Below, in pieces: positions 1-8,592 of a stretch of 64,000 nt of DNA. How positions within the stretch are numbered: the first letter of the stretch is position 1; the number at the start of each line of letters is the position of its first letter. The translations under genes were made by a program, and so were the position numbers. The stretch comes from Vibrio mimicus (lineage in GTDB: Bacteria; Pseudomonadota; Gammaproteobacteria; Enterobacterales; Vibrionaceae). The notes under the pieces were generated by a model that saw only the letters and a list, made by a program, of their open reading frames with translations, did not search any database and had not been told where the DNA came from. The stretch is taken from contig NZ_CP077426.1 of NCBI RefSeq assembly GCF_019048845.1, forward strand, positions 1,969,501-2,033,500, in the 5' to 3' direction.

Positions 1-10
1 TTTTTTTCAT
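1..10 (-). CDS. 5' end of an unidentified gene, cut by the window edge
   Basis: Only an ATG and two lysine codons are visible. The minus strand reads GGAG-ATGAGG-ATG-AAA-AAA, so a strong ribosome binding site sits directly before the ATG. It lies nine bases downstream of the DUF1111 gene and is therefore probably the third gene of the same iron-uptake operon. In V. cholerae I remember a further imelysin-type or lipoprotein gene there, but nothing in the visible bases identifies it. Confidence 0.45.
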
Positions 11-19
11 CCTCATCTC

Positions 20-1405
20 CTAAAGCGAATTCAAAAAGGCAATCAGCGCTTCACGCTGTGCTTTATCAAATTGCAGTACTTTGTCGCGACTCGCTTGCGC
101 TTCACCACCGTGCCACAGTACCGCTTCCATCACGTTGCGTGCTCGACCATCATGCAAGAAATAAGTGTGTCCATTCACCTCTTGGGTATAACCAATTCCC
201 CACAAAGGTGCAGTACGCCACTCACGTGCGGATGCTAACGCTTCCGGGCGACCATCACTCAAGCCTTCGCCCATATCGTGCAACAGCAGATCCGTGTAAG
301 GCTGGATACGCTGCTTGGAAAGTGCAGGGCGATCGGCATTTTCCTGAGTTACGACTTCTGTTTTATGGCAAGACTGGCAGCCCGCTTGGGCAAACAGTTT
401 TTCACCCAATTGCACCTGAGGATCTTGCACGTTGCGACGCACGGGAACCGCTAAGTGCTGAGCATAGAACTCGACAAAATCCAAAATATTGTCGCTGACC
501 TCTGGTGAACCACCACTCGGTAGCTCGCGGCATAGCGTCTGTTTTTCCGTGCAGTTTTCTTGTGGAAACAGGTGGCTGGTTAAACCCAGATCGCCATTAA
601 AGGCGGCCGCATTTTGCTGCATGATGTTGGGCTGCCCGGCTTTCCAACCAAAGCGGCCAATCGCAGTTTCACCGGTTCGTACATCACGGACTTGGTTGAC
701 TCGTCCAGAAATGCCATCACCATCGCGATCTTCTGGATCTGCCCACTCCAGTAAGGTTTGGTCTGCAATCCCTTCCAAAAGTCCAAGTCCAATCATTGGT
801 GGTGCGACCCGTGCCGACATTTGTACATCCGGATGCATGTCGCCATAAGCGAGATCCAAGATTTTCAAATTCGGTTTACGTAAGGCGACTGGCGTACCGT
901 CAGCGAAAGTGACCACCACTTCATCATAAGTGATGTGAATGCGCCCTTCGGGCTTTTGATCTGGCAGCGCAAAATCTTGTAGCTGACCACCATAAGTGGG
1001 TTCAGGCACAACGCCATTGAGGGCATAAGTCGCTTTCTGCTGTTCAGTCACGGCCGGAATGCTCAAGCGCACTAACATGGACACCGCATGGGTATCATTA
1101 GGCTCTGGCGGATGACCGCGCCCATCTTTGATGTGGCAATTTTGACAGCCGTTGGTGTTAAACAAAGGCCCTAAACCATCACGAGCATCCGTTGAAGCGG
1201 GTGCGGGTACCCAAGGGTTACGGAAAAAACTGTTCCCCACACTAAAATCAAGGCGCTTGGTAATCGGTAAATTGGTCGCTGGCATAGAAAAGGCGTTCGC
1301 CCCTTCCTTGGTGGTACTGGTATCACCACCCGATTTAATCTCCGCAGCCGAGGCAGAACTGCTCAATACGGCACCCAACAACAGCAGAGATAAAGAGGAC
1401 TTCAT
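20..1405 (-). CDS. Periplasmic di-haem c-type cytochrome, DUF1111 (thiol oxidoreductase-like) family
   Basis: Exported di-haem oxidoreductase of 461 residues. A signal peptide (MKSSLSLLLLGAV, small residues up to about 21) is followed by haem motif CQNCH at 87-91 and a second motif CQSCH at 343-347. The C-terminus has the family signature HDGRARNVMEAVLWHGGEA. The start at 1405 was chosen over one 27 bases upstream because an AGGA ribosome binding site lies eight bases before it and the signal peptide begins there. Genes of this family usually sit beside imelysin genes in iron-regulated operons, as here downstream of irpA. By analogy with other iron uptake systems it may oxidise or pass electrons to iron in the periplasm, but that role is inference. 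Confidence 0.85.
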   Translation of the reverse strand: MKSSLSLLLLGAVLSSSASAAEIKSGGDTSTTKEGANAFSMPATNLPITKRLDFSVGNSFFRNPWVPAPASTDARDGLGPLFNTNGCQNCHIKDGRGHPPEPNDTHAVSMLVRLSIPAVTEQQKATYALNGVVPEPTYGGQLQDFALPDQKPEGRIHITYDEVVVTFADGTPVALRKPNLKILDLAYGDMHPDVQMSARVAPPMIGLGLLEGIADQTLLEWADPEDRDGDGISGRVNQVRDVRTGETAIGRFGWKAGQPNIMQQNAAAFNGDLGLTSHLFPQENCTEKQTLCRELPSGGSPEVSDNILDFVEFYAQHLAVPVRRNVQDPQVQLGEKLFAQAGCQSCHKTEVVTQENADRPALSKQRIQPYTDLLLHDMGEGLSDGRPEALASAREWRTAPLWGIGYTQEVNGHTYFLHDGRARNVMEAVLWHGGEAQASRDKVLQFDKAQREALIAFLNSL

Positions 1406-1425
1406 GACATTGTTCCTGTAAAAAC

Positions 1426-1532
1426 AACCCAATCCCTTTTTATCCCCTTCCGACTTGAAGCTGCAGCGGTGTTGGCCACCTGCAACGCCAAGTCGTTTGG
1501 GTATAGTAATTCGCGCAAAGCGGGATTGGGTT
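1426..1532. repeat. 107-base imperfect hairpin between irpA and the DUF1111 gene
   Basis: The ends are a perfect 11-base inverted repeat (AACCCAATCCC at 1426-1436, GGGATTGGGTT at 1522-1532). Inside, CGACTTG at 1451 pairs with CAAGTCG at 1489-1495, with GC-rich pairing up to a tight centre near 1474. The whole fills the gap between two co-directional genes. The outer part contains GGGTATAG, a motif that recurs in other gaps here (7600-7647 and near 19852), so it may belong to a dispersed Vibrio intergenic element. It could also act as an intercistronic mRNA stability or attenuation structure. Confidence 0.6.
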
Positions 1533-1601
1533 TTATTGCAAAATCGATCAACCCCTTTCCTACTCTGTGTTACAGAGGGAAAGGATAACGAGAGTGACAG
1601 A

Positions 1602-2864
1602 TTAAAACTCGTGATCCGCCGTATCTGGGTTTAGGTTATCAATGCCAATAATGCCTGCTGCACGCTCAATAGAGCCTGTTTGAACCACAAGTGCCATGAT
1701 GGCTTGATTGATGATTGCGTGACCGGCAGTGTTATCGGCTGCGATGAGCTGATCGAAATGTTGATTATTCTTCTCTGCTGACGTGACTAACTCACCGACT
1801 TGGGTTCTGGCAGTTTCAAACTGTTGCAGGATCTCTTTTGCCGCACTGGCATCTTTTTCTGCGACTAACTCATACAGACTTGGGCCTTTCAGCTCAGAAC
1901 CATCCGCACGAATGTAGGTGCCAGTAAAGATATTGTAGATGCCTTGCTCGTTGTAGTAGTGCGAGTTATGGGTGTTGTCCGAGAAACAGTCGTGCTCATC
2001 TTCGGTTGAATTCGCTTCAAGCGCGACTTTCATACGCTCACCCGCTAGCTCACCCAGAGAAAGAGAACCCATACCAAACAACATCTTACGCAAGCCATTT
2101 TCACTGGATTCGTTCAACAGTTGCTGACGATAGTTACCTTTCTCCCCGTTTGCCCACTGTTTTTCCATCCACTCAAGATCCGTCACCAAAAGTTGTGCGG
2201 CGGCTTTGAGGTATTGCGCTCGGCGATCACAATTGCCGTTGGTACACTCTTTACCTTGCAGATAATCGGTATAAGTACGCGCACCTGCTCCCGCCTTAGT
2301 GCCATTCAAATCTTGCCCCCACAGCAAGAATTCAATCGCATGATAGCCTGACGCCACATTCGCCTCAGAACCACCGATTTCATTAAGGCTCGCCAGCAGT
2401 TCAGGAGTAATTTCTTTTACATCGACCTTATTAGCACCAATCGTCAATGATGTGTTGGCAATAATGTTGGCATTGGCGCCTTCATTGCCCAGCTCATACT
2501 GATAGCTGCCTGATACATAATCGATCAAACCTTCATCCAATGGCCAAGCATTCAATTGGCCTTCCCAGTCATCGACGATCGTGTTACCAAAACGGAAAAC
2601 TTCAGATTGTTGATAAGGAACACGAGCAGCCAACCACGCTTGTTTTACCTCTTCTAGGCCTTTCGCTGTTGGCGTTTGCAAGAAACGATCAATCGATTTT
2701 TGCAGCTGCTGAGCGGTAAGACGAGAATCCGCATAAACGGCATGTGCAATGTTGGCGTAATGTTCAACCACTTGAGCTTGAGTTGGTGCTGCTGCAAAGC
2801 TGGCTGAAGCACTCAGCGTCAGCGAAGCTAAAATGGCAGAAGTGAGAATAGACTTAACTTTCAT
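1602..2864 (-). CDS. irpA: Imelysin-family iron-regulated periplasmic protein IrpA
   Basis: Exported imelysin (peptidase M75 / EfeO-like) protein of 420 residues, implicated in iron acquisition. Signal peptide MKVKSILTSAILASLTLSASASFAAA. The family motif G-x-H-x-x-E is visible in SGYHAIEFLLWGQD, about residue 175, which forms the putative metal site. The start is supported by AAGGA six bases upstream. A Fur-like box lies about 30-50 bases upstream, so expression should rise when iron is scarce. It is the first gene of an operon with the DUF1111 cytochrome and the gene cut at the window edge. I recognise it as the homologue of V. cholerae IrpA. The biochemical activity of imelysins is not settled; a ferric-binding role is usually inferred. 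Confidence 0.88.
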   Translation of the reverse strand: MKVKSILTSAILASLTLSASASFAAAPTQAQVVEHYANIAHAVYADSRLTAQQLQKSIDRFLQTPTAKGLEEVKQAWLAARVPYQQSEVFRFGNTIVDDWEGQLNAWPLDEGLIDYVSGSYQYELGNEGANANIIANTSLTIGANKVDVKEITPELLASLNEIGGSEANVASGYHAIEFLLWGQDLNGTKAGAGARTYTDYLQGKECTNGNCDRRAQYLKAAAQLLVTDLEWMEKQWANGEKGNYRQQLLNESSENGLRKMLFGMGSLSLGELAGERMKVALEANSTEDEHDCFSDNTHNSHYYNEQGIYNIFTGTYIRADGSELKGPSLYELVAEKDASAAKEILQQFETARTQVGELVTSAEKNNQHFDQLIAADNTAGHAIINQAIMALVVQTGSIERAAGIIGIDNLNPDTADHEF

Positions 2865-2892
2865 GTGTCATCCTTGTATGGCTTAATATGTA

Positions 2893-2913
2893 TTGCAAAT
2901 TATTATCATTTGT
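2893..2913 (-). promoter_or_regulatory. Fur box upstream of irpA
   Basis: On the minus strand the core AAATGATAATAATTTGC matches 13 of 17 aligned positions of the canonical Fur box (GATAATGATAATCATTATC). It lies just upstream of the irpA start, where a promoter should be, and fits the iron-related operon downstream. Confidence 0.65.
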
Positions 2914-2965
2914 CATTTCGTTGCAGATAATACAAATTTACAATTTTTTTTCAAGCACACATACA

Positions 2966-2991
2966 AAAAACCCCACAAGCGTGGGGTTTAA
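2966..2991 (-). terminator. Rho-independent terminator of ribA
   Basis: Stem AAACCCCAC / GTGGGGTTT with a four-base loop, followed on the minus strand by a run of T. It lies 50 bases after the ribA stop codon. Confidence 0.85.
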
Positions 2992-3043
2992 TAACATTCT
3001 GAATTTTTCACCAGATGGCTCAAAGTCTATATAAAACAGAAAT

Positions 3044-3640
3044 TTACAGCTTTAATTGATGTTTGCCGTGGGAAACTTTGGCTTTCAAGTAACTTTCATT
3101 ACCCGCTTTGATGTGAGCTGAGGTATGCACAACCTCAACAATTTCAATACCGTGTTCTTTCAACTCACGGATTTTTTTAGGGTTGTTCGTCACAAGACGG
3201 ATTTTATTGATACCCAACGCTTGCAACATTTGTGCAGCTTCAGTGAAATCGCGCAGATCATCACCAAAACCGAGGTGATTGTTGGCTTCATAGGTGTTCA
3301 TACCCTGACTTTGTAGACGATAAGCATCAATCTTGTTGTATAAACCAATGCCACGCCCTTCTTGGCGCAAATACAGGATAATGCCGCCTGACTCACCCAT
3401 TCTGGTAATGGTTTCTTCCAACTGTTCCCCACAATCACAACGAGAAGAATGGAAAACGTCGCCCGTTAAACACTCAGAGTGCATACGCACTAAAGGGGCT
3501 TCTTGGGTGGTATCCGCTGATTTGAAAATGACCGCAACATGCTCTTTATCAGATTGCAGTCCATGAAATGACAGGATTTCTGCGTCAATATTACTTTTGG
3601 CTCCGACTTTGAAATCGACTCTGGCTCTTACTTCCGCCAT
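3044..3640 (-). CDS. ribA: GTP cyclohydrolase II
   Basis: Cytoplasmic zinc enzyme that opens GTP to 2,5-diamino-6-ribosylamino-pyrimidinone phosphate, the first step of riboflavin synthesis. The zinc cysteines are C57, C68 and C70 in [17 protein letters not shown], and the catalytic segment [16 protein letters not shown] follows. The start at [10 protein letters not shown] gives 198 residues and places the zinc motif as in E. coli RibA (196 residues). An upstream in-frame ATG at 3694 would add 18 residues without a better ribosome site. It is a standalone transcription unit with its own terminator. I see no FMN riboswitch upstream; a 17-base palindrome lies about 130 bases upstream. Confidence 0.92.
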   Translation of the reverse strand: MAEVRARVDFKVGAKSNIDAEILSFHGLQSDKEHVAVIFKSADTTQEAPLVRMHSECLTGDVFHSSRCDCGEQLEETITRMGESGGIILYLRQEGRGIGLYNKIDAYRLQSQGMNTYEANNHLGFGDDLRDFTEAAQMLQALGINKIRLVTNNPKKIRELKEHGIEIVEVVHTSAHIKAGNESYLKAKVSHGKHQLKL

Positions 3641-3771
3641 ATTTGCACTCACTTGAATCTTGGTAACGGGATGCACGTTTCTCAACATTTGCATAAGTTG
3701 TCTCTAATAGTGTCCTAACTATGAGGGCTGATACCCCTTTTTTCAAAGAAAAGATCACTCGGACGCTTAAA

Positions 3772-3788
3772 TTGTTATGTTATAACAA
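3772..3788. promoter_or_regulatory. 17-base perfect palindrome upstream of ribA, possible operator
   Basis: TTGTTAT-GTT-ATAACAA, two perfect 7-base arms around three bases, between the ribA promoter region and the terminator of the small gene at 3864. The symmetry and AT-rich arms look like a dimeric repressor site. I cannot assign the regulator. Confidence 0.4.
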
Positions 3789-3803
3789 ATGACTTTTTGA
3801 GCA

Positions 3804-3832
3804 ATAAAAAACCCAACCATTGTGGGTTGGGT
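3804..3832 (-). terminator. Rho-independent terminator of the small gene at 3864-4043
   Basis: Stem AACCCAACC / GGGTTGGGTT around five bases, followed by a T run on the minus strand, 31 bases past the stop codon of the small gene. Confidence 0.8.
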
Positions 3833-3863
3833 TCATTCCGTCATCAAAATAGGGAGAGAAAAA

Positions 3864-4043
3864 TCAGTTTTGCGACTTTTTCCAGACGCACAATTCAATC
3901 CACATTTGTTCTAGCTGACTCAATTCTTCATCGGTTAGCACGGAAAGGGTGGGTTTTGATTGTGGTGCAGAATGAGCTTGCAACGCGCTCAACTGCGCGT
4001 AGAACTCCTTCTTCAACTGGGCAATAATTAAATTGTCCACCAT
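3864..4043 (-). CDS. Small conserved-looking protein of unknown function (59 residues)
   Basis: Starts MVDNLIIAQLKKEF and ends WIELCVWKKSQN, with a proline/serine-rich middle (HSAPQSKPTLSV) between two amphipathic stretches. No signal peptide or membrane segment. The ATG at 4043 has GGAG four bases upstream and is preferred over an in-frame TTG 12 bases earlier. It has its own terminator, which supports a real transcribed gene. I recognise no family. Between convergent-looking hairpins it appears monocistronic. Confidence 0.6.
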   Translation of the reverse strand: MVDNLIIAQLKKEFYAQLSALQAHSAPQSKPTLSVLTDEELSQLEQMWIELCVWKKSQN

Positions 4044-4185
4044 CTTTCTCCACAATCACTTTGCTTTCTTAAAAATAATACCCTCTTTCATAAACATTTC
4101 TTATAACACCATAAGATATGGAAGTATGGTCACATATTTTTTACGATTTACCGGATAATTACGCACCTATCACTTTGTACAAACA

Positions 4186-4210
4186 ATGAGCGATCGAAAT
4201 GAACGCTCAT
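4186..4210. terminator. Stem-loop after the sugar efflux gene
   Basis: ATGAGCG at 4186-4192 pairs with CGCTCAT at 4204-4210 around an 11-base loop, 13 bases past the stop of the efflux gene. The T tract on the minus strand is weak, so terminator function is probable but not certain. The rest of the gap 4044-4185 shows no other feature I can support. Confidence 0.45.
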
Positions 4211-4222
4211 CGACACCCGTTT

Positions 4223-5440
4223 CTAATTGACTGATACCGCACTCTGAGCCAATTCCGCCTGTGTCACTTTGCGCTGTAATTGACTAAACAACATCAATAA
4301 AAGCAGTGCGCTAAACGCCCCAGTTAAAGAGACATACAAGGTGCTGAAGTAGTTATAAAATTCGCCCACTACGCCGACTGACAAGCTCGCCACTAAGGTG
4401 CTGATACTGAGCATGCTCGAAAACAGGGTTGATGCAGTACCCAGTCGGTCTTGCATCATGTCTTGCAGAACCACCATGCCTAACGTTGCACATACGCCAA
4501 TAAAAAAGCCATTCAGAACTTGTGCCGCTATCATGGCGATGAACCCAGCATGAGTGAGCATAACACCGTAAAACAAAATGCCGCAGGCGATCCCAAGCAT
4601 GAGTAATTTGTTGGTTCCCCAGCGCTGAGCCAGTTTTCCTGCCATTAACATTACGGGAATTTCACACAACGCCGCCGTACCAAACAGCAAGCCTAACCAG
4701 TGTTCAGGCACCATCAATTCGCGAGATAAATAGAGCGGCATACTGGTGATGTAGAGGTTATTTGCGCCAAATGTACAGACCAAAGTCACGCAGTACAGCA
4801 CAATCAACGCACGCTTACGTGCCGAGTATTTTCTTAAATTCGCTTGGGTACCATCCGGTTGAACCACTGCTGTTTTTTGCCCTGCAGGCAAATAGCGGGC
4901 AATCAACACAATCGCTAAGGAAACAATCGCCGCAGAAACTGCAAAGGCAGCACTAAAGCCAAAACTGGCTTTGAGCATAAACGCCGCTGGTGGGCCAAAT
5001 ACCCAAGCAATCGCAATTCCTGCACGCATGGTGGAGAGAAACGTGGTTTTGTCGGTTAGATGGCGATCGGCGTATTCGCGGCCAAGTGCGAAAAGCTGAC
5101 CAAATGACGCGCCGCTTACGCTGGCAAACAACACTACCACCAAAATGGCGAGGCTGTAGCTGCGGATAAACATAAAGCTGACCACAGTGATCAAATAGCA
5201 GAGCAATGCGACCAATAAAATGGTTTTGCGCTGCCAGTGGCGATCAGATTGACGCGCCAACCACTGCGATACGATGACTGAACTGACCACGGCCATGACC
5301 ATATACAGGCTCAGTTGCATCGGTGAGGCACCGAGCGCCTCAACAATAAACAAGCTAGAGAGTGGATAGAAAAAAGCCCCGCACAGACCTGTTACCAGTG
5401 TCGACATAATAAAAAGTAAGGCGGTTTTGTCTCGATACAT
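4223..5440 (-). CDS. MFS sugar efflux transporter, SetA/SetB type
   Basis: Inner-membrane major facilitator with twelve hydrophobic segments and 405 residues. The start MYRDKTALLFIMSTLVTGLCGAFFYPL and the segment QWLARQSDRHWQRK (loop 2-3 motif A region) resemble E. coli SetA/SetB, which export sugars and sugar phosphates analogues. The ATG at 5440 has CGGAG seven bases upstream and replaces a TTG 18 bases earlier. A divergent AraC-type regulator at 5648 shares the 207-base promoter region and is the likely controller. The true substrate cannot be read from the sequence. Confidence 0.8.
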   Translation of the reverse strand: MYRDKTALLFIMSTLVTGLCGAFFYPLSSLFIVEALGASPMQLSLYMVMAVVSSVIVSQWLARQSDRHWQRKTILLVALLCYLITVVSFMFIRSYSLAILVVVLFASVSGASFGQLFALGREYADRHLTDKTTFLSTMRAGIAIAWVFGPPAAFMLKASFGFSAAFAVSAAIVSLAIVLIARYLPAGQKTAVVQPDGTQANLRKYSARKRALIVLYCVTLVCTFGANNLYITSMPLYLSRELMVPEHWLGLLFGTAALCEIPVMLMAGKLAQRWGTNKLLMLGIACGILFYGVMLTHAGFIAMIAAQVLNGFFIGVCATLGMVVLQDMMQDRLGTASTLFSSMLSISTLVASLSVGVVGEFYNYFSTLYVSLTGAFSALLLLMLFSQLQRKVTQAELAQSAVSVN

Positions 5441-5575
5441 GCAGTAACTCCGTAGCAAAACTGAAGATGAAATTTCATGGAATAGATGAGGCGGCTAGTG
5501 TACTGAATCTGCTTATTCTGTATTGATGTTATTCGAGCCAGTTCTAATACTATTCTTGCAAAATCAATCCACCAT

Positions 5576-5605
5576 TTGACAGAAATTGAGCCACTCCCCT
5601 AGTCT
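5576..5605 (+). promoter_or_regulatory. Possible promoter of the AraC-type regulator
   Basis: A perfect -35 hexamer TTGACA at 5576-5581 is followed 17-18 bases later by a poor -10 (TAGTCT near 5600). The start codon is at 5648. A weak -10 is common for activator-dependent promoters, but the call rests on the -35 alone. Confidence 0.3.
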
Positions 5606-5647
5606 AGGCCTATCAAACTGACAGGTAAAAAAACAGTGTAGGTATTT

Positions 5648-6547
5648 ATGCGGCCTTTAATTGAAAATGTGATGAGTGGCATCAGTCAGGATTGGGTACT
5701 GCGTGAGTTCCACAGTAACACTCATAAAGAAGAGTTTTCCTGTCCTTGGCACTATCACACTGAGTATGAACTGGTGCTCTACCAGAACCCCGACCACCGT
5801 TTTGTCGGTAACTATTTTGCGGGCGATGCGATTGGTGGGGTTGAACACAATACACTCTTGCTCTATGGCCCCGGCTTGCCGCATATGATTGCTGGCCGAC
5901 AGCACTTGAATCAATCCAAAACCCTGCACTCTACGATTATCTGGTTTAAGCAAGAGTGGCTAGATAAATTGCAAAGCGTGTTACCGCAGGCTCAAGCTTT
6001 AAAACGCTTACAGCAAAATGCCGCTTATGGTTTACACCTGAGCGAGCAGACCGCGATTCAAGTCGCCCATTTACTGGAAAATCTTGAGCAGCAAGCTCAC
6101 AGTTACCAGAGCTTACGCGTGATTGAATCTCTGCTGTTGATGGCGGACGATCCGCAAGCGCAGCGCCTATCCGTTGCGCCATATTTAATGACGCCACTCA
6201 CCAGTAACAGCGACACGCACAAGAAAATTCAGCTGGCGAAACAGTATGTGGAGCAGCACTACGCGCAAGCGATCAAAATCACCGACTTGTGCCATCACTT
6301 ACATTTGAGTGAGAGCTCGGCGTATCGCTTATTTGAAAAGCATTATGGGATGAGTTTCTCGGAGCATTTAAAGCAGTTTCGGATCGGCAAAGCGTGTGAG
6401 CTTTTGGCAAGTTCTGCGCTGCCGATTGCACTTATTGCCGAGCAAACTGGGTTTGGAAATTTATCGAACTTTAACCGCCAATTTAAAACCCTCAAAGCCA
6501 TGACTCCGAGGGAATTTCGCCAGCGATTTCAAGCAGTGAGTGGGTAG
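5648..6547 (+). CDS. AraC-family transcriptional regulator with N-terminal cupin domain
   Basis: A 299-residue DNA-binding regulator. The N-terminal part has a cupin-like sugar-binding segment (CPWHYHTEYELVLYQ, about residues 31-46). The C-terminal 100 residues carry two helix-turn-helix motifs (ITDLCHHLHLSESSAYRLF and IALIAEQTGFGNLSNFNRQF), then TPREFR, typical of AraC/XylS proteins. It is divergent from the SetA-like pump and probably regulates it in response to a sugar ligand. An alternative ATG lies eight codons in. The stop codon overlaps a hairpin shared with convergent trhO. Confidence 0.85.
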   Translation: MRPLIENVMSGISQDWVLREFHSNTHKEEFSCPWHYHTEYELVLYQNPDHRFVGNYFAGDAIGGVEHNTLLLYGPGLPHMIAGRQHLNQSKTLHSTIIWFKQEWLDKLQSVLPQAQALKRLQQNAAYGLHLSEQTAIQVAHLLENLEQQAHSYQSLRVIESLLLMADDPQAQRLSVAPYLMTPLTSNSDTHKKIQLAKQYVEQHYAQAIKITDLCHHLHLSESSAYRLFEKHYGMSFSEHLKQFRIGKACELLASSALPIALIAEQTGFGNLSNFNRQFKTLKAMTPREFRQRFQAVSG

Positions 6548-6567
6548 CAAAACAGCCACCCATTCAC
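6536..6567. terminator. Stem-loop between convergent araC-type gene and trhO
   Basis: GTGAGTGGGT at 6536-6545 pairs with ACCCATTCAC at 6558-6567 with one mismatch. It overlaps the stop codon of the regulator and ends seven bases before the trhO stop. It can serve both strands, though neither side has a long T tract. Confidence 0.5.
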
Positions 6568-6573
6568 AACTCG

Positions 6574-7557
6574 TTAACCTTTCTGACCACGCTGCGCCGC
6601 TTTGCGTGCCAGTTTTTCAGCGCGACGAGCTTCAATGACGTGCGCACTCTCTTCGCCGATATGGCTTTCACCGCGCAGTTTCGCCAATTGGACTTGCTTC
6701 TCACGTTCACGGAAACGCTCTAACTGCTCTTTCGTGTGTGACCCAAAGCAACGCGGACAGCTGACGCCTTGTTCGTATTGCTCGCTTTGCTTGTCTTCCT
6801 CTGTAATCGGTAGACGGCAAGCATTACAGATTTGATAGTCACTTTCTGCAAGGCCATGCCCTACCGCAACGCGTCCATCGAATACATAGCAATCGCCTTC
6901 CCACAGGCTTTGCTCTTGAGGCACTTCTTCAAGATATTTCAAAATACCACCTTCAAGGTGATACACCTCATCAAAACCTTGCTCTTTCAAATAAGCAGTA
7001 GATTTTTCACAGCGGATCCCGCCGGTACAGAACATGGCGACTTTCTTGTGTTTTTGCGGATCGAGGTTTTCCTGCACATAGTGCGGAAACTCGCGAAACG
7101 TCTCAGTTTTTGGGTTGAGCGCGTTTTTAAACGTACCGAGCTGCACTTCGTAGTCGTTACGCGTATCCACCACCAACACTTCTGGATCAGAGATCAGCGC
7201 GTTCCAATCTTGCGGTTTCACGTAAGTGCCCACCACATGACGTGGATCGATGCCTTCTACGCCCATGGTCACAATCTCCTTCTTGAGTTTGACCTTAGTG
7301 CGGTTAAACGGTGGCTCAGAGGCAAAAGACTCTTTATACACAGTGCCTTTTAAACTTGGTTCGTCATCCAACCACGCCAACAGCGCATCAATCCCTTGGC
7401 GAGAAGAAGCGACCGTGCCGTTAATGCCTTCTTGCGCCAGCAATAATGTGCCGCGAATGTGGTTCTCTTCCATCAGTGCCAGCAGCGGCGCTCTCAGCTC
7501 TTGGTAATGATTGAGCTCAACAAACTTGTAGAGCGCACAGACAACATATTGACTCAT
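6574..7557 (-). CDS. trhO: tRNA uridine-34 hydroxylase, rhodanese family
   Basis: Cytoplasmic enzyme of the YceA/UPF0176 family, which adds the oxygen at wobble uridine 34 of tRNA to start cmo5U-type modifications. It is 327 residues long. The N-terminal ferredoxin-like part ([15 protein letters not shown]) precedes a rhodanese domain with active-site loop [10 protein letters not shown]. The C-terminus has a cysteine pair set (CNAC, CPRC) that probably binds metal. The start at [12 protein letters not shown] was chosen because AAGG lies eight bases upstream and it matches the family start; an earlier in-frame ATG at 7623 has no ribosome site. It is convergent with the AraC-type gene and transcribed alone. 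Confidence 0.9.
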   Translation of the reverse strand: MSQYVVCALYKFVELNHYQELRAPLLALMEENHIRGTLLLAQEGINGTVASSRQGIDALLAWLDDEPSLKGTVYKESFASEPPFNRTKVKLKKEIVTMGVEGIDPRHVVGTYVKPQDWNALISDPEVLVVDTRNDYEVQLGTFKNALNPKTETFREFPHYVQENLDPQKHKKVAMFCTGGIRCEKSTAYLKEQGFDEVYHLEGGILKYLEEVPQEQSLWEGDCYVFDGRVAVGHGLAESDYQICNACRLPITEEDKQSEQYEQGVSCPRCFGSHTKEQLERFREREKQVQLAKLRGESHIGEESAHVIEARRAEKLARKAAQRGQKG

Positions 7558-7599
7558 GGTATGACCTTTTAAATACGACACTTGGAAATTGGGCGGCAT

Positions 7600-7647
7600 T
7601 ATACCCAAGCAAACCGATGACAAATACGGAGTGTTTTTGGGGGTATA
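7600..7647. repeat. Short inverted repeat with TATACCC ends upstream of trhO
   Basis: TATACCCAA at 7600-7608 pairs with TTGGGGGTATA at 7637-7647 around a 28-base loop. The same TATACCCAA motif occurs near 19852 and, inverted, at about 1499, always in intergenic DNA. It may be a small dispersed element or part of the trhO promoter region. Confidence 0.4.
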
Positions 7648-8105
7648 GCTTAGTTATAAGCGGTAAATCAGGCACCAACGTGGGGATGATCTTTGCTCAA
7701 TTTGGCCTGCTCAGTGTAGGTGACTGATATAATCCAAAAGCACATTTTTGAATCATTCCCCCGATTAGAAACAGGGATTACCTTGGTAACATTCAATAGT
7801 TTTATCGTGTCTAACTGACTAAAATTGTGTCGATTTGGATTAGCACTAGCTTTAGCCCCAACCAAAAACAACCACTAAGCCACTGATTTTAATCATTAAT
7901 AATTTAAAGCAAAGAAATGCGTATCTATTGTGTGTACATCGTGTATAGTAGCGCCAGTTCTAACAGTGAGCTATTGATATAAAATTTAGTTTAAGATCTT
8001 CTCAGTTTTTGATTCAGTTTGTCATATATATCCTGCGATAACTTTTTCTTCATTCCATATTTAGTAGTTTCTCTTTCAATGTCATTAATCTATCGAGATA
8101 TATAT
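7648..8105. other. Gene-free stretch before the cold-shock gene, including its probable long 5' leader
   Basis: 458 AT-rich bases without a credible gene. The 67-codon minus-strand frame at 7668-7871 starts with TTG, has no ribosome site and no recognisable composition. The 3' half probably contains the long untranslated leader usual for cspA-type mRNAs. A TATAGT hexamer at 7944-7949 could be a -10 box but no convincing -35 accompanies it. Confidence 0.45.
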
Positions 8106-8318
8106 ATGTCTAACAAAACAACTGGCCTAGTAAAATGGTTCAACGAAACTAAAGGTTTTGGATTTATCACTCCTGACAACGGTGGTGCTGATCTATTCGT
8201 TCACTTCAAATCTATTGTTAGTGACGGTTTTAAAACATTATCTGAAGGCCAAAAAGTTGCTTTCAACGTAGAACAAGGTAATAAAGGCCCACAAGCTGCT
8301 AACGTTACTTTGCTATAA
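8106..8318 (+). CDS. Cold-shock protein, CspA family
   Basis: A 70-residue single cold-shock domain RNA/DNA chaperone. RNP1 is KGFGFI and RNP2 is LFVHF, both intact, within a complete five-strand OB fold ending [10 protein letters not shown]. The start [13 protein letters not shown] is the family start; upstream in-frame ATGs would only add non-conserved residues. The ribosome site is weak (GAG). The AT-rich upstream region suggests a long leader mRNA. It lies in the block that separates trhO from gyrA, followed by two small unknown genes. Confidence 0.92.
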   Translation: MSNKTTGLVKWFNETKGFGFITPDNGGADLFVHFKSIVSDGFKTLSEGQKVAFNVEQGNKGPQAANVTLL

Positions 8319-8326
8319 ATATTTAT

Positions 8327-8359
8327 GACTAGATCTTGTTTATATGATGAGATCTAGTC
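8327..8359 (+). terminator. Stem-loop after the cold-shock gene
   Basis: GACTAGATCT at 8327-8336 and AGATCTAGTC at 8350-8359 form a perfect 10-base stem around 13 bases, nine bases past the csp stop. There is no good T run, so it may protect the mRNA 3' end rather than terminate on its own. Confidence 0.6.
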
Positions 8360-8592
8360 ATTCAAACCCTCATTAAATAAAGAAACACCGTTCTTTAGTC
8401 CTCAATCTTACAGTAAAAAATTTAGATTTATCTTCCTACTGTAAATCCTATAAATAGTGTTTTTTAATCTTATCCAATTTCATATCACCTAATGATAATT
8501 TTCTAGGTTGGGATTTCTTTCGAAATTAAACATTCGCAAGATGTGATGTTCGATGGGTTACATATTTCTATGTTAGAGAAGGAGATCGAAAT

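Noticed and set aside
3641..3863. FMN riboswitch upstream of ribA
   Set aside because: The conserved FMN element (AGGAUAU-GGGGU-type blocks) is absent.
7668..7871. 67-codon minus-strand frame between trhO and the cold-shock gene
   Set aside because: TTG start without a ribosome site, no recognisable motif, and overlap with a probable leader region.
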